A DNA stretch of 5,062 nucleotides from positions 1 through 5,062 of the forward strand of contig JBPCVY010000118.1 of assembly GCA_051010055.1 (NCBI GenBank), in the 5' to 3' direction. The translations under genes were made by a program, and so were the position numbers. How positions within the stretch are numbered: the first letter of the stretch is position 1; each line of letters opens with the position of its first letter. The notes below the pieces were generated by a model. The model made no database searches, was not told the DNA's origin, and saw only the letters and a program-made list of their open reading frames with translations. Of this stretch, positions 1-5,062 are shown piece after piece. Source of the stretch: CAJQND01 sp051010055 (GTDB lineage: Bacteria; Pseudomonadota; Alphaproteobacteria; Rhizobiales; CAJQND01).

Positions 1-2
1 AC

Positions 3-1097
3 GATGCCCCCGATACGGTCATCGACACCTACACCACCACCCAGAACGTGCCGCTCACGGGGCTTGAGGTGCTCGCCAATGACAGCGACCCGGAAGGGGA
101 TGCACTGTCAATCGGCGACATCATCTCAACCACCCATGGCACAACCACGGTTTCTGAAAACGGCACCCTCAACTATACCCCCGATGAGGGCTATACCGGT
201 GAGGACGTCATCACATACATCGTTGCAGATGAACACGGCGCAACATCAGAAGCACATGCATACATAAATGTGGAATCAATCAACGTTGATCCGCCTTCGC
301 CTGAAGACGGAATATCAATTGCAGTGTTTGATGTAAATCCGCGCGATTTTCTGCCCAGAACCGGCAACTTCACCGCCACCGAACAGGTCTCCGGGGCCCT
401 GAACGATGGTGTCATCACCATCACCGATACCCAGGATTTGACCTTCTCAGACGACAATAATGGCGCAGAGAGCGCAAGATCATCCGGTGAGGTGAACGGC
501 CAGTCATGGACCAACATCAACACGGACAACGAATACCAGTGGGTGCTGCGCCATCCTGAAAACGGTGAAGAGATCACCGTCTTCCAGGTTCATGTAGAAG
601 GCTCTGTTGGCGACTATTTCTGGGGCGCTACCGGAGAGTTGCAAGCAGGTGTTACCTATCAGGTGATCTCCTACAACTCAAACCCAAGTGCATCCCAGGG
701 CGTGCCCTATGACGAAATGGTGCTTGCAGGTGCCTCGCAGCATTCTGCCGAGCAGGCACTGAGCGGCGAACATGACGAGTTTGCCGGGCTTCTTTCCGGT
801 TCCGAAGATATGATCGATCTGGGACATGTTGGTGGTGGCCACACGCCGCATGACTTCCCGACAGTGAAAGAAGAATCCGAACTATCGCTGGAGGGCATGC
901 TGTTTGACATTATCGAGTTCTTCTCACAGATCGGCAGCCATTACGCGGAAGAGAACAGTGAGCCTTTCTCGGGTGCCTATACACCGGATGCTGCAGATCC
1001 GCTGGCCGATCTATCGAATTCGGTATCGGTAGGGCCTTCATACACTGGAATGAATTGGCTGCGGCCAGAAGAACAGCCCGCGCCTGACATTACATAA
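3..1097 (+). CDS. C-terminal part of a secreted/surface cadherin-like (tandem-95 type) repeat protein; 5' end outside window
   Basis: The frame is open from the window edge to TAA at 1095-1097, giving 364 visible residues; the real start lies upstream. Residues 1-91 form one bacterial cadherin-like/Ig-like domain: an opening DAPD, then VLANDSDPEGD, a LNYTPDEGYTGED stretch and a closing IVADEHGAT segment, the signature of tandem-95/VCBS-type repeats in large adhesins. Such proteins are usually exported, often by type I secretion, and act at the cell surface; that is family knowledge. The remaining ~270 residues match nothing I recognise. They contain no cysteine, only six Lys/Arg in the whole fragment, many Asp/Glu, and no visible GGxGxD calcium-binding nonapeptides. 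A beta-rich stretch (about residues 105-235) is followed by a more helical acidic tail including FDIIEFFSQIG. The gene converges on the L,D-transpeptidase gene with a 39-bp gap. Sure of the coding frame and the cadherin-like domain; function of the tail unknown. Confidence 0.85.
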   Translation, partial: DAPDTVIDTYTTTQNVPLTGLEVLANDSDPEGDALSIGDIISTTHGTTTVSENGTLNYTPDEGYTGEDVITYIVADEHGATSEAHAYINVESINVDPPSPEDGISIAVFDVNPRDFLPRTGNFTATEQVSGALNDGVITITDTQDLTFSDDNNGAESARSSGEVNGQSWTNINTDNEYQWVLRHPENGEEITVFQVHVEGSVGDYFWGATGELQAGVTYQVISYNSNPSASQGVPYDEMVLAGASQHSAEQALSGEHDEFAGLLSGSEDMIDLGHVGGGHTPHDFPTVKEESELSLEGMLFDIIEFFSQIGSHYAEENSEPFSGAYTPDAADPLADLSNSVSVGPSYTGMNWLRPEEQPAPDIT

Positions 1098-1136
1098 ATG
1101 CCCAGGACCGCGGGCCGGTTCAATAAACGGGGCAGG

Positions 1137-1838
1137 TTAGCGCACGACGACTTTGGCGCCTACTCTCACCCGATTGTAGAGATCAATAACTTCTGAGTTC
1201 ACCAGCCGGATGCAACCGGATGATACCGCCTGGCCGATTGTGTAGGGCGCGTTTGTGCCATGAATGCGGTAAAGAGTGCTGCCGATGTATAGGGCCCGTG
1301 CGCCAAGCGGGTTATTCGGACCGCCTTCCATGCGCGCTGGCAATGTACGGCCATAGAGCCTCTTTTCGCGTGCGATCATTTCAGCTGGCGGATGCCAGGC
1401 CGGCCAAACCGCCTTGCGGGTAATCCTGTGTGTGCCTCTCCAGGTAAAACCGGTGCGTCCGACACCAACACCATATTGCATCGCTTTGCCGCCGGGCATC
1501 ACGTAGAAAAGCTTACGCTTGGATGTGGAAATTACAATTGTTCCCGGACGCTCTTTGGTGGGATAAGACACCACTTTCTTGCCGCTGTAACGGCTCCTGC
1601 GCACAGTGCGGCGGGAAGAGAAACTAGAGCCGAAAAACCCGCTTGAACGATTTCTGGTTGTGGTGCGTCGGACAGTGCGGCGTGTTGCCGTCTGCTTCTT
1701 CTTAGCTTTTGGCTTCGCCGGCTTTGCGGCCGAGAAGTTGAACTTTGACTTCTGTTGCGCCGAAAGTGCCGGCGAGGAAAGCTGGCCAAACGCAAACGCG
1801 ATTGCCAAACCCGTCAAAAGAAAAAACCTGTTCATCAT
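1137..1838 (-). CDS. YkuD-family L,D-transpeptidase with signal peptide and cationic linker
   Basis: The 233-residue protein is complete. Residues 1-27 look like a Sec signal peptide: MMNR, a hydrophobic core LLTGLAIAFAFG, and a likely cut after ALSA. Residues 28-88 are low-complexity and strongly basic (21 Lys/Arg in about 61 residues). Residues 98-233 are the YkuD catalytic domain. His193 lies in HGTN and the nucleophile Cys209 in SSGCIRL, with Arg211 after it; this is the family's H-x(n)-S-x-G-C-x-R signature with Ser in place of the usual His. Enzymes of this family act in the periplasm, making 3-3 cross-links between peptidoglycan stem peptides or attaching proteins to peptidoglycan. Which of these applies cannot be told here. 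Two ATGs are adjacent (1836-1838 and 1833-1835); AGGAG lies 6 nt before the first. A promoter is visible at 1927-1955. No second domain such as LysM is present. Confidence 0.93.
   Translation of the reverse strand: MMNRFFLLTGLAIAFAFGQLSSPALSAQQKSKFNFSAAKPAKPKAKKKQTATRRTVRRTTTRNRSSGFFGSSFSSRRTVRRSRYSGKKVVSYPTKERPGTIVISTSKRKLFYVMPGGKAMQYGVGVGRTGFTWRGTHRITRKAVWPAWHPPAEMIAREKRLYGRTLPARMEGGPNNPLGARALYIGSTLYRIHGTNAPYTIGQAVSSGCIRLVNSEVIDLYNRVRVGAKVVVR
1603..1682 (-). repeat. Short direct repeat inside the L,D-transpeptidase linker
   Basis: The 11-bp sequence acagtgcggcg occurs at 1603-1613 and again at 1672-1682, exactly 69 bp (23 codons) apart. On the coding strand both copies encode part of the peptide RRTVRR, found at residues 53-58 and 76-81. 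This suggests the basic linker grew by internal duplication, or converged under selection for an Arg-rich composition. Confidence 0.6.
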
Positions 1839-1844
1839 GGCAAA

Positions 1845-1849
1845 CTCCT
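1845..1849 (-). promoter_or_regulatory. Ribosome binding site of the L,D-transpeptidase gene
   Basis: On the minus strand AGGAG lies 6 nt before the first ATG (1836-1838) and 9 nt before the second (1833-1835). Either Met could be used; the spacing does not settle it, and the choice changes the signal peptide by one residue only. Confidence 0.75.
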
Positions 1850-1926
1850 AACTCCCAGTTTGACGCCATCAAAACGGTTCACCCAAAATTCCAGCGGAGA
1901 TCCCCTCAAATCATAGAACAGCGAAA

Positions 1927-1955
1927 ATTATACTGTGCCCAAGATTTCTCTGCAA
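1927..1955 (-). promoter_or_regulatory. Sigma70-type promoter of the L,D-transpeptidase gene
   Basis: Read on the minus strand, TTGCAG (1955-1950) and TATAAT (1932-1927) are separated by exactly 17 nt. The -10 box matches the consensus fully and the -35 box in four of six positions. Transcription would start near 1920, leaving an untranslated leader of about 80 nt before the start codon at 1838. This points to housekeeping expression; no operator was recognised over it. Confidence 0.65.
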
Positions 1956-2055
1956 CACTAGCACCTTACGTAAGCACTCAGCATTCACTTTTCCGCGTGT
2001 TGGAAAATTGCATGACACCTAAGGGCCTGAACCCTTGCTCCCGGTCATCTTTTTC

Positions 2056-2080
2056 CCACAAAAAACTTAATTTTTCGTGG
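2056..2080. repeat. 25-bp imperfect palindrome in the divergent intergenic region
   Basis: The arms CCAC-A-AAAAA (2056-2065) and TTTTT-C-GTGG (2071-2080) are complementary except for one pair (2060/2076), around a 5-nt centre CTTAA. It lies about 190 bp upstream of the aldolase start and about 100 bp upstream of the transpeptidase -35 box. It could be an operator for a dimeric regulator or a weak hairpin terminator; the A/T-rich inner stem makes a strong terminator unlikely. Confidence 0.55.
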
Positions 2081-2226
2081 CACCTCAACAGTAGAACCTC
2101 CGGTGCGCCTGGAACGCATGAAGTGTACGTCATAGTTACCAAAACAGGTGCCCATTGAACGAGGAATATGTCTTTTGCGTTTATTTGAACTCTTCAAAAC
2201 GGGCAGTTCCCAACACTCCAAATTCC

Positions 2227-2241
2227 TGCTTAGGTTAAGCA
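2227..2241. promoter_or_regulatory. Perfect 6-3-6 inverted repeat just upstream of the aldolase gene, possible operator
   Basis: TGCTTA (2227-2232) and TAAGCA (2236-2241) are perfect reverse complements separated by GGT. The site ends 28 nt before the aldolase ATG, a place where it would overlap the leader or core promoter. Genes of this aldolase family are often controlled by local GntR-, LacI- or IclR-type repressors; that this site is such an operator is inference, since no regulator gene is in the window. Confidence 0.4.
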
Positions 2242-2269
2242 CGAACACTTCAATGCCGGGGGCAATCCA

Positions 2270-3040
2270 ATGCGCGAAAACAGAATGAAAAAAATGCTTC
2301 ACGCAGACGAGCCGGCGTTTGGATGCTCCGTGATGATCCCCTCGCCGCAAGTGGTTGAGATTGCTGCCTATGCCGGGTTTGACTGGGTTCTTATCGATAT
2401 GGAACACGGCACCATAGGCCTTGAAAGCGCAGAACTGATGATAATGGCGGCCGATGCCAGCGGCATCACCCCAATCGTGCGCCCGCCGGCAAACACCAAG
2501 GCCGATATTTCCGCTGTCATGGACCGGGGCGCACATGGCGTACAGGTGCCCCATGTCAACACAGCCGATGAGGCGCGGGCTGCGGTGCGCGCGGTGAAGT
2601 TCGGCCCTGGCGATTATCGCGGCCTTGCCGCCGGCACCCGGCCAAACGAATATGGCTTTGCCGGATCAATTAGTGATTTCGTTGCCCGCGCCAATGAGAA
2701 CTCGCTCGTGTGCATTCAACTGGAACATGCAGAAGCAATTGAAAATATTGATGAAATTCTGAGGGTTGATGGCATTGATGTGTTTTTCATCGGTCCGTCC
2801 GATTTATCGCAATCAATGGGCCATCCGGGAAATCCCGGCGCGCCGGAGGTAAAGTCTGCAATAGAAAAATCGCTCGCCAAGATCAAAAATGCAGGAAAGA
2901 TCCCAGGCATACCCGGCACTACTGAGAACGTGCAGGACGTACTTTCCAGCGGCTGCCTATATATCTACACCCACCTGCCCAAACTGTTTGGCGCTGGTGC
3001 TACCGCCTTCTTTTCAAATACTAAAAGATCCGGGAAATAA
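2270..3040 (+). CDS. HpcH/HpaI-family class II aldolase (2-keto-3-deoxy acid type)
   Basis: The 256-residue protein has the usual family length and is complete. The family folds as a TIM barrel, binds a divalent metal and catalyses reversible aldol cleavage of 2-oxo-4-hydroxy acids to pyruvate plus an aldehyde; characterised members include HpaI, GarL and RhmA. Key residues are visible: His46 in LIDMEHG, Arg71 in IVRPP, metal ligands Glu152 in IQLEHAEAI and Asp178 in GPSDLSQSMG, corresponding to the HpaI catalytic His, Arg and Glu/Asp pair. GVQVPHVNTADEA (90-102) is also typical. The start at 2270 is favoured because MREN-R-MKKML matches how many relatives begin; GGGGG at 2258-2262 is only a weak ribosome binding site, and Met6 or Met9 are alternatives. 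The substrate cannot be deduced. The acetyltransferase gene follows after 5 nt, so the two are probably co-transcribed. Confidence 0.92.
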   Translation: MRENRMKKMLHADEPAFGCSVMIPSPQVVEIAAYAGFDWVLIDMEHGTIGLESAELMIMAADASGITPIVRPPANTKADISAVMDRGAHGVQVPHVNTADEARAAVRAVKFGPGDYRGLAAGTRPNEYGFAGSISDFVARANENSLVCIQLEHAEAIENIDEILRVDGIDVFFIGPSDLSQSMGHPGNPGAPEVKSAIEKSLAKIKNAGKIPGIPGTTENVQDVLSSGCLYIYTHLPKLFGAGATAFFSNTKRSGK

Positions 3041-3045
3041 AAGCT

Positions 3046-3891
3046 ATGAGCGCCCAAGACATTCGCACAATGAACCGCGAAGAGCTGGCAGTAGCTGTGG
3101 ATTGGGCAGCTGCGGAAGGCTGAAACCCGGGCCTGGATGATGCTGATGCATTCTTTCGCGCAGACAGCAGCGGGTTCCTGATGGCTCATCTTGAGGGAAA
3201 ACCTGCAGCATGCATTTCCGCCGTGCGTTACGGTAAGGAATACGGCTTTCTCGGTTTCTACATCTGCCGGCCTGAACTGCGCGGCAAGGGCATTGGCATT
3301 CAGGTCTGGAATGCTGGCCTGGCTCAGCTTGAAGGCCGCGTCATCGCGCTGGACGGGGTTGTGGGCCAGCAGGACAATTACCGTAAATCAGGTTTTGCTC
3401 TGGCCCATAACAACATCAGGTTCGGTGGCACGCCAGTGGTATCACCTGCTACAGATGCAGGCATCAGGGAAATCGAAGAAAAAGACGTTGAAGCCCTCAT
3501 AAATTATGACAGCGCGTTTTTCCCCGATGACCGCAGCGCGTTTATGGCCAATTGGCTTATTGCGGCGCCCTCCCGCAAGGTATTTTTACTTGAAGACGAT
3601 GGAAAGCTGCAGGGCTTCGGCGTGGTGCGCCATTGCCGTGAGGGCTTCAAGATCGGCCCGCTGTTTGCAGAAAACGCGGATTGCGCGAGAAGGCTTTTCT
3701 GCCAGCTCGTGACCGTTGCAAATGGCAGTGAGGTGTTTCTCGACGTGCCGGCATCCAACCCCCAAGCGCTTGAACTGGCGACATTTTTTGACATGAAGCA
3801 GGTGTTCGAAACCGCTCGCATGTACAAGGGAAAAGCGCCGGAACTGCCGATTGAGCGAACGTTTGGGATAACCACATTCGAGCTTGGGTGA
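3046..3891 (+). pseudogene. Two-domain GNAT N-acetyltransferase interrupted by in-frame TGA at codon 26
   Basis: Reading from ATG 3046 gives MSAQDIRTMN...DWAAAEG, then TGA at 3121-3123, then NPGLDDADAFFRAD in the same frame on to TGA at 3889-3891. With the inner stop read as one residue the product is 281 residues. Relatives commonly have WAAAEGWNPG here, so TGA replaces a Trp TGG. The rest is intact: acetyl-CoA loop RGKGIG at residues 79-84, DGVVGQQDNYRKSGF typical of the family, and a second domain from about residue 135 resembling the YitH/HolE-type GNAT C-terminal domain, ending FGITTFELG. Such enzymes transfer an acyl group from acyl-CoA to an amine; the acceptor is unknown. It starts 5 nt after the aldolase stop, suggesting one operon. 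An internal ATG at 3181 (codon 46) could give a 236-residue product lacking the first strand and helix, but has no good ribosome binding site. Recent nonsense mutation, sequence error or readthrough all remain possible. Confidence 0.8.
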
Positions 3892-3915
3892 AATTTCAAC
3901 GCCGTTCACAAGAAA

Positions 3916-3949
3916 GGCTCCGGGGCATTATTTCAGCTCATCCGGAGCC
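3916..3949. terminator. Hairpin terminator at the end of the aldolase-acetyltransferase unit, possibly bidirectional
   Basis: GGCTCCGG (3916-3923) and CCGGAGCC (3942-3949) form a perfect 8-bp GC-rich stem with an 18-nt loop, starting 25 nt after the acetyltransferase stop. On the plus strand the T-rich part comes late (CATTTTA, 8 nt after the stem). On the minus strand TTTCTT follows the stem directly, so it could also stop transcripts coming from the SDR gene. Confidence 0.5.
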
Positions 3950-3966
3950 CAAAAGCATTTTAGCCT

Positions 3967-3989
3967 GCCCGATATGAAATATCACGGGC
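3967..3989. repeat. Bulged inverted repeat (hairpin 2 of the convergent cluster)
   Basis: GCCC-GATAT (3967-3975) pairs with ATATC-GGGC (3979-3983 and 3986-3989) with a 2-nt bulge AC at 3984-3985 and a GAA loop. This gives nine base pairs in all. It lies 17 nt after the terminator-like hairpin. Confidence 0.5.
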
Positions 3990-3999
3990 GTTTACGATG

Positions 4000-4024
4000 T
4001 TGCTCTGCTCAAAGCGCAGAGCAA
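4000..4024. repeat. Perfect 9-bp inverted repeat (hairpin 3 of the convergent cluster)
   Basis: TTGCTCTGC (4000-4008) and GCAGAGCAA (4016-4024) are exact reverse complements with a 7-nt loop TCAAAGC. No T-run follows on either strand, so it is not a classical intrinsic terminator. It may be part of a dispersed intergenic palindromic element, which only a genome-wide search would show. Confidence 0.55.
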
Positions 4025-4052
4025 AACGTTAAGAGATTTAATTGTCGGGTTT

Positions 4053-4095
4053 GCTGTTTTCAAAACCTATCAAGTTGAGAGGTTCAGAAAACAGC
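4053..4095. repeat. 43-bp imperfect palindrome centred on 4074 (hairpin 4 of the convergent cluster)
   Basis: The arms are symmetric about position 4074. GCTGTTTTC (4053-4061) pairs with GAAAACAGC (4087-4095), AACCT (4064-4068) with AGGTT (4080-4084), and TCAA (4070-4073) with TTGA (4075-4078). Only 4062/4086, 4063/4085 and 4069/4079 fail, so 18 of 21 arm positions are complementary. As RNA it would fold into a long hairpin on either strand; as DNA it could be a protein-binding dyad. No T-tract follows, arguing against a standard terminator. Confidence 0.7.
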
Positions 4096-4228
4096 CTCGA
4101 ACTTTTCGGCGGTTTCAATTTCGTAGACCTCCTAACAGCTTTATGTTTCAAGTATTCACCTAATGCTTGCCTGCGTCAAATCACATCTGTGGATTAATTG
4201 CCCAAAGGTTTGCGTGAGGCGTCAGACT

Positions 4229-4993
4229 TTATTCAATGAGCCCCACCTTCCTTCTCGCCTCATCAGTGGAGAGCCTGAAATCACCTCCGGCATATTCTGC
4301 AGCCGCAGCAGTGCACAGCCAGGCAATAGCGCGGGCGGGCCATTCGGCGGGAATGTGATCTGATGTATCAAGCTGGCTCACGGGATTAACGCCCGATGCC
4401 TTAATCTTCACCTGCATATCGGTTGCAACGGTGCCCGGGCTGAGGCCAACCACACAGATTCCTTTATCGGCATATTCATTATGAGTGCATTTTGTGAGCA
4501 TCAACGCGCCGGCTTTTGCAGAGCAATAATGGCTCCAGCCTTCAAGGGCGCTTACTGCAGCGCCGGAGCTGATATTGACGATGGTTCCAGAGCCTTGCTT
4601 TTCCATAACCGGAAGCGCTGCGCGCAGGCCATAATAAACGCCTTTATAGTTGATTGCCGCTGAGCGTACCCAATCTTCCGGATCGGAATCCCCAAGGCGC
4701 GCAATCGGCTCAATCGCCCCGGCATTGTTGACTAGAATATCCAGTTTGCCGAATGAACTGAGGCAAATATTGATGGCCGCAGTGACATCTTCATAGCTGG
4801 TAACATCGCAAGAAATTGCTTCTGCAGCGCCTCCATCGTTGCGAATTTCATCAGCAATTTGGTCCACTTGAGCTTTCGTTCGCGCCGCCAAAACCACTGA
4901 AACGCCCTGTATTGCCAATTCCCGCGCAGCTGCTGCCCCAATGCCACGGCTCGCACCGGTTATGACTGCTGTCTTTCCTGAAAGTTCACCCAT
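4229..4993 (-). CDS. Classical short-chain dehydrogenase/reductase (SDR), likely NADP(H)-dependent
   Basis: The 254-residue protein is complete and of normal length for classical SDRs, cytosolic Rossmann-fold oxidoreductases acting on hydroxyl or keto groups. Visible motifs: TGASRGIG at 12-19 (cofactor glycine loop), CDVTS at 62-66 (adenine-ring Asp), NNAG at 89-92, and the catalytic tetrad Asn115, Ser143, Tyr156 and Lys160 (YCSAK), followed by SPGTVATDM at 185-193. Arg16 in the glycine loop and Arg38 after the second strand favour NADP(H) over NAD(H). The substrate cannot be inferred, and FabG-like specificity should not be assumed. The first available start in frame is ATG at 4991-4993, 6 nt after a good AGGGA; the frame stays open upstream to the window edge but contains no ATG, GTG or TTG there. 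No promoter could be called in the 69 bp of upstream sequence. It stands alone in the window and converges on the acetyltransferase. Confidence 0.93.
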   Translation of the reverse strand: MGELSGKTAVITGASRGIGAAAARELAIQGVSVVLAARTKAQVDQIADEIRNDGGAAEAISCDVTSYEDVTAAINICLSSFGKLDILVNNAGAIEPIARLGDSDPEDWVRSAAINYKGVYYGLRAALPVMEKQGSGTIVNISSGAAVSALEGWSHYCSAKAGALMLTKCTHNEYADKGICVVGLSPGTVATDMQVKIKASGVNPVSQLDTSDHIPAEWPARAIAWLCTAAAAEYAGGDFRLSTDEARRKVGLIE

Positions 4994-4999
4994 TTCGTT

Positions 5000-5004
5000 T
5001 CCCT
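5000..5004 (-). promoter_or_regulatory. Ribosome binding site of the SDR gene
   Basis: On the minus strand AGGGA lies 6 nt before the ATG at 4991-4993 and supports that start. A second purine-rich AGGAG lies further upstream, too far away to serve this start well. Confidence 0.7.
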
Positions 5005-5062
5005 TTTTGCTCCTATGAAAATTCCCGGCCCTTGCACGCCTATTGACCTTAAAGCCCTCAAC

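Larger units (their letters stand above)
1839..2269. other. Divergent intergenic region between L,D-transpeptidase and aldolase genes
   Basis: This 431-bp stretch separates two divergently transcribed genes. It holds the minus-strand promoter at 1927-1955, a small AAGGG/CCCTT dyad at 2021-2036, a 25-bp imperfect palindrome at 2056-2080 and a 15-bp inverted repeat at 2227-2241. Open frames crossing it have no recognisable protein features and no convincing start signals. I found no plus-strand promoter good enough to call for the aldolase. The length leaves room for a small RNA or a regulatory leader, but nothing proves one. Confidence 0.6.
3892..4228. other. Convergent intergenic region rich in inverted repeats
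   Basis: This 337-bp region lies between the ends of the plus-strand acetyltransferase and the minus-strand SDR gene. Its first 200 bp hold four consecutive dyads (3916-3949, 3967-3989, 4000-4024, 4053-4095). The remaining 130 bp show no strong structure or gene. An open frame crossing 3884-4078 overlaps the hairpins and has no protein-like features. Confidence 0.6.

Noticed and set aside
1098..1136. Terminator between the cadherin-like gene and the transpeptidase gene
   Set aside because: Only short, mismatched pairings (for example GCC-GTT with AAC-GGC) and no T-tract on either strand; too weak to call.
2021..2054. AAGGG-N6-CCCTT hairpin followed by a T-run as an intrinsic terminator
   Set aside because: The stem is only 5 bp and the T-run begins about 10 nt later, and no gene on the plus strand ends upstream of it.
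1745..2158. Plus-strand open frame of 137 codons across the divergent intergenic region
   Set aside because: It begins antisense to the transpeptidase signal peptide, crosses its promoter, and shows no domain, signal or plausible start signal.
2150..2250. Sigma70 promoter for the aldolase on the plus strand
   Set aside because: Several TTGAAC- or TTGCGT-like boxes exist, but none has an acceptable -10 box at 16-18 nt.
2045..2554. Minus-strand open frame of 169 codons overlapping the aldolase
   Set aside because: It is antisense to a clear enzyme gene and extends into non-coding sequence; its translation has no recognisable domain.
3121..3123. TGA read as tryptophan through a variant genetic code
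   Set aside because: Trp is encoded by TGG elsewhere in the same gene and its neighbours, and TGA at 3889-3891 ends the gene exactly where the family ends (FELG). No other gene here has an internal TGA.
3121..3180. Selenocysteine insertion at the TGA
   Set aside because: The expected residue is Trp, not Cys or Sec, GNAT enzymes do not use selenocysteine, and I saw no convincing SECIS-like hairpin just downstream.
3884..4078. Small plus-strand open frame of 64 codons
   Set aside because: It overlaps the end of the acetyltransferase and runs through three hairpins; no ribosome binding site and no protein-like composition.

Overview
The window looks like a chromosomal stretch from a Gram-negative bacterium, most likely an alphaproteobacterium (moderate GC, Hyphomicrobiales- or Rhodobacterales-like protein flavour). 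The evidence is the style of the proteins: a periplasmic YkuD L,D-transpeptidase with a basic linker, a secreted cadherin-like repeat protein, and HpcH/HpaI and SDR enzymes. No rRNA or other marker is present, so the lineage is an inference. No mobile element, CRISPR array or tRNA was seen.

Layout from left to right. (1) 3-1097 (+): C-terminal 364 residues of a large acidic surface or secreted protein. One cadherin-like/tandem-95 domain is followed by about 270 residues I cannot assign. (2) 1137-1838 (-): a complete L,D-transpeptidase converging on gene 1, with a clear ribosome binding site and a strong sigma70-type promoter (TTGCAG-17-TATAAT). (3) 1839-2269: a 431-bp divergent intergenic region with that promoter and two inverted repeats, 2056-2080 and 2227-2241. 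(4) 2270-3040 (+): a complete HpcH/HpaI-family aldolase with its catalytic His, Arg and metal-binding Glu/Asp in place. (5) 3046-3891 (+): a two-domain GNAT acetyltransferase only 5 nt behind the aldolase. It is interrupted at codon 26 by an in-frame TGA exactly where a Trp is expected. (6) 3892-4228: a convergent intergenic region unusually rich in dyad symmetry, with four hairpins in about 180 bp. The last is a 43-bp imperfect palindrome at 4053-4095 with 18 of 21 arm positions paired. (7) 4229-4993 (-): a complete classical SDR oxidoreductase.

How the parts relate. The aldolase and the acetyltransferase form a likely two-gene transcription unit ending at the hairpin at 3916-3949. The SDR is transcribed toward the same hairpin cluster. 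The transpeptidase is a separate cell-envelope gene with its own promoter. There is no compelling evidence for a new multi-gene system. The points most worth following are the TGG-to-TGA lesion (or recoding) in the acetyltransferase, the palindrome cluster at 3916-4095, and the unassigned C-terminal region of the cadherin-like protein.
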